The notes under the pieces are model-generated. The model made no database searches, was not told the DNA's origin, and was given only the letters and a program-made list of their open reading frames with translations. 64,000 nt of DNA. Source: Viridibacillus sp050278625. Lineage in GTDB: Bacteria > Bacillota > Bacilli > Bacillales_A > Planococcaceae. The position numbers were made by a program, and so were the translations under genes. The stretch's first letter is position 1, and each line of letters starts with the position of its first letter. The DNA lies in the NCBI RefSeq assembly GCF_050278625.1, contig NZ_JBNNTI010000013.1:22439-86438 (forward strand). The letters are read 5' to 3'. Positions 45,203 through 54,705 of this stretch are shown piece after piece.

Positions 45203-47023
45203 ATGGCTCAAAGAATACCTGAAGAAATTATTGAACAAATTCGTTCACAGGCAGATATAGTTGATGTCATCAATGATTATGTGCAGTTGACGAAGCGAGG
45301 CAGAAACTGGTTTGGTTTATGTCCGTTTCATGGTGAATCAACACCTTCTTTTTCTGTTTCAACAGATAAACAAATATTCCATTGCTTTGGTTGCGGAGCT
45401 GGAGGGAACGCCATTACATTCTTGATGGATATCGATCATATTCCATTCCAAGAGGCGGTTGCTAAGCTAGGTGATCGTGTGGGCGTTCATGTAGAGGTAT
45501 CAACTACTGAGGAACAAACGCACCCTATTTCTAAAGAAGAAGGGCGGATGAAAGAAGCTCATGCTTTTGCTGCTGAATATTATCAGCACCTCCTCCTCAA
45601 TACTGAGGAAGGAGAAAAAGCTCTTATATATTTGCAACAAAGAGGATTTACAAAGGAACTTATAGAATCTTATGGCATTGGCTGGTCCTTACCACATTGG
45701 GATTCGCTTACCCAACTGTTAAAACGAAAAGGTTTCGAATTAGCAGAAATGGAACAATGTGGACTCATTATTCAAAAGGAAGAGGGTTCAGGATGGTTTG
45801 ACCGCTTTCGGGAAAGAATAATGTTTCCTATAAAAGATGAGAGCGGGAGAATAATCGCTTTCTCAGGACGGATAATAGACAATACGGGAGAAGACGCCAA
45901 GTATTTGAATAGTCCAGAATCACCCATTTTCCATAAAGGGCAAATCCTATATAATTTAGATCAGGCTCGACCGATTATTCGTAAAGAACGAAAGATTGTA
46001 TTATTTGAAGGCTTTATGGATGTTCTATCAGGAAAAAAGGCAAATGTTCATAATTCTGTTGCTACAATGGGAACAGCACTTACGATGCAACATTTGAACA
46101 AGATAAAACGTCTAGCTGAACGTATCATTGTTTGTTATGACGGTGATAAAGCTGGCTGGGAGGCTGCTAAGCGAGCTGCGGAAATGTTACACGCAGAAAA
46201 GATGAAAGTAGATGTGGCAGTACTCCCAACAGGACTTGATCCGGATGACTATATAAAGCAGTTTGGAGAAGACTCTTTTAAATCTAAGATTATTGAAGAA
46301 CCGCTAAGTTATATAGCATTTATGCTAATGGTTGCTAGAAGGAATAAAAACTTCCAATTTAATAACGATATATTGCAATATGTGGATGAAGCCTTGAACT
46401 ATTTAGTTGGAGGAATATCACCAATTGAGAAAGAATTATATATAAAGCAAATATCAACAGAAACGAATATTTCAGAAGACACGCTAAACATGCAACTTCG
46501 CCAAAAGGAAGGACAGCTTGCTCAAAACTCAAAAAGAAAAGAGCAGCAGCAACAACAGTCCCCTGCGCCGCAAATGCAGCTCCCTAAAAAGAAAATCACA
46601 GCGATAGATCGTGCTGAAAGATTACTCCTAGCACACATGTTACATAACATTGACGTTGTTGATCGTGTACGTTTAGCGGAGCAAGAACCATTTGTAAGAG
46701 ATGATTATTTAGCGGTTTATGTACATCTCATTGGTTTCTATGAAAACCATCAGAAATCAGATTATCAGCGATTCGCTGAGATTCTAGAAGATAGTGAATT
46801 ACGAAAAATTGCAATGGAAGCAGCTTTAGCAGATCGTGATCCAGAGCATCTCGAAGAAGAGATCGCGGATTGCTTGAAACAAGTTCAAAAGTATAAAATT
46901 GAGCAGCAGATTCAAGATAAGAATCACGCATTAAAAGAAGCGGAGAAAATGCATGATTTCGGAAATGCATTAAAGCTTTCACAAGAAGTAATTGATTTAA
47001 GAAAATCGTTATCGGCAATGTGA
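45203..47023 (+). CDS. dnaG: DNA primase
   Basis: Makes RNA primers for replication. CHC2 zinc finger (C40, H43, C61, C64), TOPRIM domain with EGFMD and YDGDKAG, and a helicase-binding C-terminus. 606 residues. Forms the conserved dnaG-rpoD macromolecular synthesis operon. Confidence 0.97.
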   Translation: MAQRIPEEIIEQIRSQADIVDVINDYVQLTKRGRNWFGLCPFHGESTPSFSVSTDKQIFHCFGCGAGGNAITFLMDIDHIPFQEAVAKLGDRVGVHVEVSTTEEQTHPISKEEGRMKEAHAFAAEYYQHLLLNTEEGEKALIYLQQRGFTKELIESYGIGWSLPHWDSLTQLLKRKGFELAEMEQCGLIIQKEEGSGWFDRFRERIMFPIKDESGRIIAFSGRIIDNTGEDAKYLNSPESPIFHKGQILYNLDQARPIIRKERKIVLFEGFMDVLSGKKANVHNSVATMGTALTMQHLNKIKRLAERIIVCYDGDKAGWEAAKRAAEMLHAEKMKVDVAVLPTGLDPDDYIKQFGEDSFKSKIIEEPLSYIAFMLMVARRNKNFQFNNDILQYVDEALNYLVGGISPIEKELYIKQISTETNISEDTLNMQLRQKEGQLAQNSKRKEQQQQQSPAPQMQLPKKKITAIDRAERLLLAHMLHNIDVVDRVRLAEQEPFVRDDYLAVYVHLIGFYENHQKSDYQRFAEILEDSELRKIAMEAALADRDPEHLEEEIADCLKQVQKYKIEQQIQDKNHALKEAEKMHDFGNALKLSQEVIDLRKSLSAM

Positions 47024-47055
47024 TGCGGATTCGGTTGTTGAAGGAGGAAATACCT

Positions 47056-48189
47056 ATGGCAGACAAGTCTAAAAATATTAAACCAGTGGTTGAACATGAA
47101 CATACACTAGAAGAAGCAAAAAAACTTTTAGTAGATTCGGGTAAAAAGAATGGTGAATTAACTTACCTAGAAATTGCAGATAAACTACAATCCTACGAAA
47201 TGGAAGCAGATCAGGTAGAAGAATTTATCGAGCAATTAGAATCTAAAGGTATTGAACTTGGTGGTAAAGACGGTGATGAGGAAAATCTTGATCGTCTATT
47301 AAAAGGTAGTGCAGCTGAAGAGACGTTTGACTTAAATGATTTAAGCGTACCTCCAGGTGTTAAAATCAATGACCCTGTAAGAATGTACCTAAAAGAAATT
47401 GGTCGCGTAGATTTATTAAGTGCTAAAGAAGAAATTGCACTTGCTGAACGCATTGAACAAGGTGATGACGAAGCACGTAAAAGATTAGCAGAAGCCAACT
47501 TACGACTTGTAGTAAGTATCGCTAAACGTTATGTTGGTCGTGGTATGCTATTCCTTGATTTAATACAAGAAGGTAATATGGGGCTTATCAAAGCAGTTGA
47601 AAAATTTGACTATCGCAAAGGATTCAAATTTAGTACGTATGCAACTTGGTGGATTCGTCAAGCTATTACACGTGCAATTGCTGACCAAGCAAGAACAATT
47701 CGTATTCCAGTGCACATGGTTGAAACGATTAATAAACTAATTCGTGTACAACGACAACTTTTACAAGACTTAGGTCGTGAACCATCTCCTGAAGAAATAG
47801 GAGAAGAAATGGACTTAACTCCTGAAAAGGTTCGTGAAATCTTGAAAATCGCACAAGAGCCAGTTTCACTAGAAACGCCAATTGGTGAAGAAGATGATTC
47901 ACACTTAGGAGACTTTATAGAAGACTCAGAAGCGCAATCACCATCTGATCATGCAGCTTATGAATTACTAAAAGAACAATTAGAAGATGTACTTGATACA
48001 TTAACTGATCGTGAAGAAAATGTATTACGTTTACGTTTTGGCTTAGATGACGGGCGTACTCGTACACTTGAAGAAGTAGGGAAAGTATTTGGAGTTACAC
48101 GTGAACGTATTCGTCAAATCGAAGCGAAGGCACTAAGAAAATTGCGCCATCCTTCTAGAAGCAAACGTTTAAAAGACTTCTTAGAATAG
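47056..48189 (+). CDS. rpoD: RNA polymerase primary sigma factor SigA
   Basis: Housekeeping sigma-70. Region 1.1 at the N-terminus, region 2 (LRLVVSIAKRYVGRGMLFLD and TYATWWIRQAITRAI read in parts), region 3 and region 4.2 helix-turn-helix (TLEEVGKVFGVTRERIRQIE). ATG 47056 behind GGAGG gives 377 residues, close to B. subtilis SigA. Confidence 0.98.
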   Translation: MADKSKNIKPVVEHEHTLEEAKKLLVDSGKKNGELTYLEIADKLQSYEMEADQVEEFIEQLESKGIELGGKDGDEENLDRLLKGSAAEETFDLNDLSVPPGVKINDPVRMYLKEIGRVDLLSAKEEIALAERIEQGDDEARKRLAEANLRLVVSIAKRYVGRGMLFLDLIQEGNMGLIKAVEKFDYRKGFKFSTYATWWIRQAITRAIADQARTIRIPVHMVETINKLIRVQRQLLQDLGREPSPEEIGEEMDLTPEKVREILKIAQEPVSLETPIGEEDDSHLGDFIEDSEAQSPSDHAAYELLKEQLEDVLDTLTDREENVLRLRFGLDDGRTRTLEEVGKVFGVTRERIRQIEAKALRKLRHPSRSKRLKDFLE

Positions 48190-48194
48190 TCCTT

Positions 48195-48226
48195 AAGGCA
48201 CTCCTTTACAGGGGTGTCTTTTTTAT
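48195..48226 (+). terminator. Terminator after rpoD
   Basis: AAGGCACTCC (48196-48205 region) pairs with GGGGTGTCTT (48211-48220) with G-T pairs, followed by TTTTT. Confidence 0.8.
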
Positions 48227-48280
48227 ATAAATAAGGTAAAATTATGGATGAAATTGGTTTTTTAGTTGGAGGAATACTAG

Positions 48281-48844
48281 ATGAAGAATCAACGAAAAGA
48301 AACAATCCTTAATGAAATCTTATTTTGGAAAGAAAATAACTTATTACCGGAACATTATTGCGATTTTTTATCCGCCTTATATGCGGAAGGGGAAGAGTTA
48401 TCTTCTACTGAACTTAAAATTAGCTCTAAAAATGCTATTCTTTCAAAAGAGCGTTCTAACAAACTATTGGTAATAGGCTTATTAGGAGTAAGTACAATTT
48501 CCTTACTTGTTCTTTTATTTTTATTGAGCGCGAAATTTGTTATTTTACCTATTATTATCGCATCTATTGCAATCTTTAGTTTACTAGTTTATGTTTTTAA
48601 ATTTGCATCACAAAAAGGTGTTTTATCCACATTCGCATTTGCTGCGGCAGCGCTATTATTACTCGGAACCTCAGTCAGAATTGTAGAAGTCTACTTACCA
48701 GATAGCCCACAAGCGATGCATATGGCGCTTATATCAAATTGTGTTTTATGGCTAATTTCAGGTAAATGGATGAAACTAATCTACTTTTTGATATCTGGAG
48801 CAGGTGGATTATTAATTATTTTTACATACATATTATTCTTCTAA
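48281..48844 (+). CDS. Unknown five-helix membrane protein
   Basis: 187 residues: a hydrophilic N-terminal domain of about 60 residues (FWKENNLLPEHYCDFLSALYAEGEE) then about five membrane helices to the C-terminus. The N-terminal part resembles the short helical domain before membrane spans in several DUF families, but I cannot name one. GGAGG is eight bases before ATG 48281. Lies alone between rpoD and an acyl-CoA dehydrogenase. Confidence 0.8.
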   Translation: MKNQRKETILNEILFWKENNLLPEHYCDFLSALYAEGEELSSTELKISSKNAILSKERSNKLLVIGLLGVSTISLLVLLFLLSAKFVILPIIIASIAIFSLLVYVFKFASQKGVLSTFAFAAAALLLLGTSVRIVEVYLPDSPQAMHMALISNCVLWLISGKWMKLIYFLISGAGGLLIIFTYILFF

Positions 48845-48945
48845 TATTTTCATATTTTCTCGTTAAATGCGTTTTATTCTATGAATATACAATTTTCTTC
48901 TGTATAATCTAATGTGTAAGCGTATTCACAAAGGGGAGTGTTTGT

Positions 48946-50085
48946 ATGAATTTTGATCTTACATCAGAACAGCAAATGATTCACAAAACAATGAAGGAGT
49001 TTGCTGATGAAGTGGTAGCACCAGGAGCAATTGAACGCGATCGCACGAAAGTTTTTCCAAAGGAGATTTTCAAACAGCTTGCTGACATGGGGATGATGGG
49101 CTTGCCGTTTGAAGAAGAGTACGGCGGAGCAGGAGCAGACACAACGAGCTTTGCCATTGTGACTGAAGAATTGAGCCGAGCATGTGCCTCTACAGGAATT
49201 ACATATTCCGCTCATATTTCACTAGGTGGAGCTCCACTGCACTTATTTGGTACAAAAGAGCAAAAGAAAAAATATTTAGCACCTATTTGCACAGGAGAAT
49301 CATTCGGGGCATTCGGATTAACAGAACCAAATGCTGGATCTGATGCCGGAGGTACTGAAACACAAGCAAAAGAAGATGGGCAAGATTTAGTTATAAACGG
49401 TAGCAAAGTGTATATTACTAACGCTAGCTATGCCAAACATTTAGCCTTAACTGCTATTACAGATATACAAGATGGAAAAAAAGAAATTAGCGCCATTATT
49501 GTTCCGACGGATGCGGAGGGTTTTACCGTTTTAGATCGATACGAAAAAATGGGCTTAAATGCATCCAACACAACAGAACTAATTCTTGAAAATGTACGTG
49601 TACCGCAAGAAAACTTACTTGGTAAAAAGGGGCATGGCTTCCGTCAATTCCTTGTCACACTAGATGGTGGACGAATTGGTATTGCAGCTATGGCAGTGGG
49701 AATCGCTCAGGCTGCTTTCGAGCGAGCGCTCAGTTACTCAAAAGAACGCAAGCAATTTGGTCAAACGTTATCTTCTTTCCAAGTGACACAATTTAAACTT
49801 GCAGATATGGCGATGAAAATAGAATTGGCGAGAAATATGGTATACAAGGCATCTTGGTTAAAAGACGAAGGTAAACCTTTTACAAAAGAGGCGGCTATGG
49901 CAAAGTTATATGCGTCGGAAGTAGCTATGGAAATTACTGATCAAGCGATTCAGATTCACGGTGGCTACGGCTACATGAAAGAATATGAAGTTGAGCGCTA
50001 TTTGAGGGATGCAAAACTGCTAGAAATTGGGGAAGGAACCTCTGAAGTACAAAGGATGGTAATAGCTCGTCAAATTGGATGTTAA
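48946..50085 (+). CDS. Acyl-CoA dehydrogenase
   Basis: FAD-dependent alpha,beta-desaturation of acyl-CoA. FGLTEPNAGSDAGG (about 123-136) and VYITNAS contact FAD/substrate; QIHGGYGYMKEYEVERYLRDAK near the C-terminus holds the catalytic Glu. 379 residues, typical of the short-chain/butyryl group, though chain-length specificity cannot be read. GGGGAG upstream. No other beta-oxidation gene is adjacent, which is unusual. Confidence 0.92.
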   Translation: MNFDLTSEQQMIHKTMKEFADEVVAPGAIERDRTKVFPKEIFKQLADMGMMGLPFEEEYGGAGADTTSFAIVTEELSRACASTGITYSAHISLGGAPLHLFGTKEQKKKYLAPICTGESFGAFGLTEPNAGSDAGGTETQAKEDGQDLVINGSKVYITNASYAKHLALTAITDIQDGKKEISAIIVPTDAEGFTVLDRYEKMGLNASNTTELILENVRVPQENLLGKKGHGFRQFLVTLDGGRIGIAAMAVGIAQAAFERALSYSKERKQFGQTLSSFQVTQFKLADMAMKIELARNMVYKASWLKDEGKPFTKEAAMAKLYASEVAMEITDQAIQIHGGYGYMKEYEVERYLRDAKLLEIGEGTSEVQRMVIARQIGC

Positions 50086-50231
50086 TGTGACGAATATGGC
50101 AATTTTGTCACATTCGGCCGAAAAACTACCCTTTAGGTCTTTTCGTTTTCAATAGAATGAAGTACAATATTAATTGTTGACTGATTCTATTTATTTAGAA
50201 ATAAGACTGAACTTATGAGGAGGGTTATTTG

Positions 50232-50603
50232 ATGAAAAAGAATCCGATTATTCCGTATATCCTAATTATGGCTTTTGGTATCGGTTTGATTTTCTTCATG
50301 TCTCTTGATGGAGCAGACAAAAAAGAAGAAATCGCAAAAGGCGATGAACCTAAAACTGAAGAATCTGGTAAAGGTAAAGAAGCAGCAGGTGAATTTGATC
50401 CTGAAGCATTCGCTGCAAGCAAATGTATTTCTTGCCACGGTGAAAACCTAGAAGGCGGTTTTGGACCAAACTTACATGGTACTGGTTTATCAGCAGATAA
50501 GGCTAAAGATATTCTTCAAAACGGTAAAGGTGGCATGCCTGGTGGTTTAGTACCAGCAGATAACCTTGATGCTATGGCTAAATATATTGCTGATTTGAAA
50601 TAA
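50232..50603 (+). CDS. cccA: Membrane-anchored cytochrome c550
   Basis: Small c-type cytochrome in electron transfer to the terminal oxidase. One N-terminal membrane anchor (6-24), a charged linker (26-55) and a heme domain with CISCH (C65, C68, H69) and axial Met in GGMPGG (M102). 123 residues from ATG 50232. Follows the rpoD region as in B. subtilis. Confidence 0.95.
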   Translation: MKKNPIIPYILIMAFGIGLIFFMSLDGADKKEEIAKGDEPKTEESGKGKEAAGEFDPEAFAASKCISCHGENLEGGFGPNLHGTGLSADKAKDILQNGKGGMPGGLVPADNLDAMAKYIADLK

Positions 50604-50624
50604 TTAAATCACTATATTTACAAG

Positions 50625-50658
50625 AGCCCTTATTCTCCTTAGAGGATAAGGGTTTTTC
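50625..50658 (+). terminator. Terminator after cccA
   Basis: CCCTTATTCTC (50628-50638) pairs with GAGGATAAGGG (50642-50652), one mismatch, followed by TTTTT. Confidence 0.85.
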
Positions 50659-50711
50659 TATGCAAAAATGCATATTTTCGTTACAATACAACATGAAAGG
50701 AGGCTTCTGCC

Positions 50712-51410
50712 ATGAACGCACAAAAACTATCAAAACGACTAGAAACCGTTGCAAAATTCGTTCCACAAGACGCTATAGTAGCTGATATTGGTAGTGATCA
50801 TGCTTATTTACCTTGCTATCTTGTACATAACAATATCGCTAAGAGTGCTATTGCAGGCGAAGTAGTAAAGGGTCCTTATGAATCAGCATGCCATGAAGTC
50901 CAAAAAGAACAACTAACAACTAAAATTACTGTAAGACTTGCAGACGGCCTGGCAGCAATCGAACCAGGGGACGGCATTACTGCCATTACAATTGCTGGAA
51001 TGGGCGGACCACTAATCACGTCTATTTTAGAAAAGTATCCCTTGGCACTAGAAGGTGTCGAGCGTCTAATTCTACAGCCAAATATACACGCAAAAGTCAT
51101 TCGTGAATGGGCATTACAAAATAGTTGGAAAATTATCAATGAGGTTATCCTTTTAGAGGACGAAAAACTTTATGAAATTCTTGTATTAGAACGAGGAGAA
51201 ATGATTTTAAGCGAACTTGATAAGTTACTTGGTCCAGTATTAAAGCAACAACATACTGATGTCTTCCACAGTAAATGGACAAGAGAAGTTGAACAATGGG
51301 GCAATGTTCGCGAAGCATTACAAAAAGCTGAACAAACAACTGAAATTTTAGCGAAATCAGCAGAGCTAGCACATTTAATTGAAGTAGTTGGGGAGGTACT
51401 GAAACGATGA
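50712..51410 (+). CDS. trmK: tRNA (adenine(22)-N1)-methyltransferase
   Basis: Makes m1A22 in tRNA. ADIGSDHAYLP (about 24-34) is the SAM loop and ITIAGMGGPLI (95-105) the family catalytic block. 232 residues, GGAGG upstream. Stop overlaps the yqfO start (ATGA). B. subtilis YqfN. Confidence 0.95.
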   Translation: MNAQKLSKRLETVAKFVPQDAIVADIGSDHAYLPCYLVHNNIAKSAIAGEVVKGPYESACHEVQKEQLTTKITVRLADGLAAIEPGDGITAITIAGMGGPLITSILEKYPLALEGVERLILQPNIHAKVIREWALQNSWKIINEVILLEDEKLYEILVLERGEMILSELDKLLGPVLKQQHTDVFHSKWTREVEQWGNVREALQKAEQTTEILAKSAELAHLIEVVGEVLKR

Positions 51411-52528
51411 AAAAAACCAATGGTCAAGAAATCATTCAGCTGTTCGAAAATTGGTCTCCAAAAAAGTTAGCTGTAATGGACAATGATCCAATCGGTCTTC
51501 ACGTGGGTAACCTAAACAAACCTGTCACAAAAGTTCTAGTCACACTTGATGTCAATGATGTGGTCGTGGATGAAGCAATTGCAGCTGGTTGTGAACTTAT
51601 CATCGCTCATCACCCACCTATTTTCCGGAAGCTCTCAACACTCCGAACAGATACACCACAAGGAAAGCTATTCGAAAAATTAATTAAAAATGATATCGCA
51701 GTGTATGCTGCCCACACAAATCTAGATGTCGCTGAAGGCGGTGTAAACGATTTGCTTGCTGAAGCGCTAGGCTTACAAAATTATGAGGTACTAGTACCAA
51801 CATATAGTGAAGAAATGTTTAAGCTAGCAGTGTTCGTTCCAGTTGAACAAGCAGAACAACTTCGTGAAGCACTTGCTAAAGTAGGAGCTGGACAAATCGG
51901 AAACTACGACTCATGTAGCTATACAATCCAAGGAGAAGGGCGTTTCCGTGCACTTGCTGGAGCAACACCTTTCACCGGTGAAGTAGGCGAATTACACATC
52001 GAACAAGAAGTTAAAATTGAAGTCGTTGTCCCTAAATCAATCAAAAATAAAGTGCTTCGCGCGATGCTAAACAGCCATCCATATGAAGAACCGGCTTATG
52101 ATGTTATTCCGCTAGAGACAGCAGCAAAAGAAATGGGACTTGGTCGTATTGGTAAACTACCATCATCAATGACACTTAAACAATTTGCAGAACATGTGAA
52201 AGTATCCCTTCAAGTTCCTGCTGTACGCGTAGTAGGCGATCTTACATCAAGTGTTTCGAAAATTGCAGTACTTGGCGGAGACGGTAACAAATATATCCAT
52301 TCAGCAAAACGTGCTGGAGCAGATGTATATGTAACCGGTGATATGTATTTCCACGTTGCACAAGATGCAGAAGCAATCGGGCTTCAAATTGTAGATCCAG
52401 GCCATCATGTCGAAAGCGTTATGAAGGTAGGCGTAGCTAATAAAATGCAAAACCTATGCCAACAACAAAAACTAGACTGTGAATTTATCCCATCTAAAAT
52501 CTCAACTGAACCATTTCAATTCGTTTGA
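51407..52528 (+). CDS. yqfO: Nif3-like dinuclear metal protein (YqfO)
   Basis: NIF3/GTP cyclohydrolase I type 2 homologue. IIAHHPPIF (about 63-71) and AHTNLDVAEGGVND hold the metal ligands; a PII-like insert (about 135-235) separates the two halves, as in the long Bacillus form of 373 residues. Biological role unproven. Coupled to trmK. Confidence 0.93.
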   Translation: MKKTNGQEIIQLFENWSPKKLAVMDNDPIGLHVGNLNKPVTKVLVTLDVNDVVVDEAIAAGCELIIAHHPPIFRKLSTLRTDTPQGKLFEKLIKNDIAVYAAHTNLDVAEGGVNDLLAEALGLQNYEVLVPTYSEEMFKLAVFVPVEQAEQLREALAKVGAGQIGNYDSCSYTIQGEGRFRALAGATPFTGEVGELHIEQEVKIEVVVPKSIKNKVLRAMLNSHPYEEPAYDVIPLETAAKEMGLGRIGKLPSSMTLKQFAEHVKVSLQVPAVRVVGDLTSSVSKIAVLGGDGNKYIHSAKRAGADVYVTGDMYFHVAQDAEAIGLQIVDPGHHVESVMKVGVANKMQNLCQQQKLDCEFIPSKISTEPFQFV

Positions 52529-52551
52529 TTTTAGATGAAAAAATGAATTGT

Positions 52552-52588
52552 GACTTCTGCCAAAAGTAGTTTTGGTAGGAGTTTTTTT
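52552..52588 (+). terminator. Terminator after yqfO
   Basis: ACTTCTGCCAAAA and TTTTGGTAGGAGT pair (some G-T) around GTAG and are followed by seven T. Confidence 0.8.
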
Positions 52589-52637
52589 GTTGAATCGGAT
52601 TAAGATAGGGTTGGGTTTGCAGAGATAAAAGTTGCTT

Positions 52638-52742
52638 GAGAAGCGCTAAGGAGGCTGCGAGAAGCGCCAAAGCCACAGTGAGAAGCAACAAACCCCAGCA
52701 AGCAGCCAGAATCCCCACAACAAACGCCAGACCACAGCACAA
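52638..52742. repeat. 21-bp intergenic tandem repeats, second array
   Basis: GAGAAGCG, GAGAAGCG and GAGAAGCA begin at 52638, 52659 and 52680, exactly 21 bases apart; one or two degenerate units may follow to about 52742. The strand is purine/CA-rich and has no credible reading frame. Third-unit text AGCAACAAACCCC recalls the GCAACAATC core of the 41491 array. Confidence 0.7.
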
Positions 52743-52743
52743 T

Positions 52744-52782
52744 AAAAAAGCCCCTGATGCAAACTTTCAACATCAGGGGACT
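52744..52782 (-). terminator. ispH terminator
   Basis: CCCCTGATG (52751-52759) and CATCAGGGG (52771-52779) with an 11-base loop; on the minus strand six T follow. Confidence 0.9.
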
Positions 52783-52790
52783 CATCAAAA

Positions 52791-53771
52791 TTATTTCGAA
52801 GTTGGATATGGATCGATTTTGACAACCGGTTTCGGCGTTTTAATTTTGGGTAAGATTTTATCAAGTGTGACAGAGCGCTCCATATTGTGAGTCTCTGGAT
52901 CGGCAGGATCGTATTGGTCTAAGAACCTGATTACTTCTTTGACAATTGGTGTTGGTGTAGAGGCACCGGCTGTGACACCTACAGTATTAACACCTTTTAA
53001 CCACTCTAATTTTAATTCAGAAAGATCTGCGATACGATAAGATTTTGTATGCGCAATTTCTTCTGAAACTTGCGTTAGGCGGTTAGAGTTATTACTTTTT
53101 GGATCTCCAACTACTATTAATAAATCAGTTGCACCAGCTTGCTTAGCAACAGCTTCTTGGCGAACTTGAGTGGCAAGACAAATTTCTTTATGCACTTCGA
53201 TATTTGGAAATTTTTCTTCCAAACGTTTCATTAAATGTGCAACATCCCATTGACTCATTGTCGTTTGGTTTGTTACAAGTAATTTTTCGCGATGTAATTG
53301 TAATTGATCAATATCTTCAATAGATTGCACTAAATGTACAAAATCAGGAGCAACACCAATGGCACCTTCTGGCTCAGGGTGACCTTTTTTCCCGATATAG
53401 ATAATGTCATAGCCTTCTTGTGATTTTTCAGCTATTAAATCATGGGTTACAGTTACGTCAGGGCATGTAGCATCAATTGACACTAAGCCTTTTTGACGTG
53501 CAATTTCACGAATTTCAGGCGATACACCGTGAGCTGTGAAAATGACTGTCCCTTTATCAACTTTGTCTAAAATGTCTTTGCGGTTTGTACCGTCAAGAGT
53601 AATAATTCCATCTTGTTCAAATGCGTCCGTTACATGTTTATTATGAACGATCATTCCGAGAATATAGATAGGTCTAGGTAATGTTTTGTCTAATGCAGCG
53701 TTGCGCGCGATGACCATAGCATCAACGACACCATAGCAATATCCTCGTGGCGTAATTTTAGTTACTTGCAT
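52791..53771 (-). CDS. ispH: 4-hydroxy-3-methylbut-2-enyl diphosphate reductase
   Basis: Last step of the MEP isoprenoid pathway, giving IPP and DMAPP. Three cluster Cys are visible: PRGYCYG (C12), DATCPDV (near 103) and EICLATQ (near 190). I start at ATG 53771 (MQVTKITPRGYC) behind AAGGGAG, giving 326 residues; an upstream ATG adds six residues. B. subtilis YqfP. Confidence 0.95.
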   Translation of the reverse strand: MQVTKITPRGYCYGVVDAMVIARNAALDKTLPRPIYILGMIVHNKHVTDAFEQDGIITLDGTNRKDILDKVDKGTVIFTAHGVSPEIREIARQKGLVSIDATCPDVTVTHDLIAEKSQEGYDIIYIGKKGHPEPEGAIGVAPDFVHLVQSIEDIDQLQLHREKLLVTNQTTMSQWDVAHLMKRLEEKFPNIEVHKEICLATQVRQEAVAKQAGATDLLIVVGDPKSNNSNRLTQVSEEIAHTKSYRIADLSELKLEWLKGVNTVGVTAGASTPTPIVKEVIRFLDQYDPADPETHNMERSVTLDKILPKIKTPKPVVKIDPYPTSK

Positions 53772-53854
53772 GATCCGAACTCCCTTCATTGCTCGTTAAA
53801 TACCATTATAACGGACAGCCCGACTATATACAAAGAATCGGTCACTATTTTACT

Positions 53855-54529
53855 TTAAAATGGTGGTTGGAATATGCGGGGAGTGGAAGGTCTAGGTGTT
53901 CTAGGGGTGGAAGTACTTTGTTCTGGTGCAGAACTACTACTCCCTAGGTCACTCCCTTGTGAGCGTGATTCTTGTCGAGGGGTAGCCCCTCCTAAACTAG
54001 CCCCTTCCCCACCTGATGAAGGAATTGATTTAAAACCTTTATATAGTCTATAAAGTGCAGGTAAGTTTTGGAACATAGGCGACATTTGTTTGAAAATAGG
54101 CGTGAACTGTTGCGCTGTAGACATAAACTTATCAGCAGTTGCCAAATATTGATCCATCTTTGCCAAACCACCAACAGCACCAGCAGCGTTTGCAACACCA
54201 GCAGCGCCAGGTCCAGCAGCAGCAGCGGCCCTACCGAACATGCCAGCAGCGCCAGGCCCAGCAGCAGCAGCGGCTCTACCTACCATGCCGGCAGCGCCAG
54301 GTCCAGCAGCGGCTCTACCAAACATACCAGCAGCTTCAGGCCCAGCAGCAGCGGCTCTACCAAACATGCCAGCAGCACTAGGCCCAGCAGCGGCTCTACC
54401 AAACATGCCAGCAGCACTAGGCCCAGCAGCGGCTCTACCAAACATACCGGCAGCACTAGGACCGGCTGCAGAAGCACCTCCAGCTTGCGATAAACCTTGC
54501 GCAAATGGATAAAATGATGAATAGCGCAT
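53855..54529 (-). CDS. vrrA: YqfQ/VrrA family protein with tandem Ala/Gly repeats
   Basis: 224 residues. Residues 21-116 are seven tandem units of 13-15 residues of the form AAGPSAAGMFGRA; then a conserved YqfQ-type helical region (MDQYLATADKFMSTAQQFTP to LPALYRLYKGFKS, about 128-172) and a Ser/Pro/Arg-rich tail. Place between ispH and a DEAD-box gene equals B. subtilis yqfQ and the Bacillus anthracis VNTR gene vrrA. AGGAGA lies before ATG 54529. Role unknown; possibly spore- or surface-related in relatives. Confidence 0.88.
   Translation of the reverse strand: MRYSSFYPFAQGLSQAGGASAAGPSAAGMFGRAAAGPSAAGMFGRAAAGPSAAGMFGRAAAAGPEAAGMFGRAAAGPGAAGMVGRAAAAAGPGAAGMFGRAAAAAGPGAAGVANAAGAVGGLAKMDQYLATADKFMSTAQQFTPIFKQMSPMFQNLPALYRLYKGFKSIPSSGGEGASLGGATPRQESRSQGSDLGSSSSAPEQSTSTPRTPRPSTPRIFQPPF
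54182..54469. repeat. Coding VNTR-like repeat inside vrrA
   Basis: Seven tandem 39-45 bp units on + read as variants of GCAGCGGCTCTACCAAACAT; units 2 and 3 are almost identical, while others gain one or two GCA (Ala) codons. Length changes keep the frame. Confidence 0.9.
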
Positions 54530-54705
54530 TAATGATCTCCTTTCTATTCGGTATTTGCACATTTTTATCAAGAATAGCCACTATTTTAAAAAAATAATGG
54601 TCGCCTTGAATTGACGTACGTTCTATTAATAGATATCATATGCAAATGGTCTACTAAATGTACGAATCATGTTACAATGAGGTAAGTAAGTTAGGAGGGA
54701 CAATT

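Noticed and set aside
52494..52864. Hydrophobic minus-strand frames between yqfO and ispH
   Set aside because: They arise from the 21-bp repeat array; no conserved start or codon bias.
54068..54493. Long plus-strand frames rich in Ser or Gln opposite vrrA
   Set aside because: They are antisense reflections of the Ala/Gly repeat; no ribosome site and pure low complexity.
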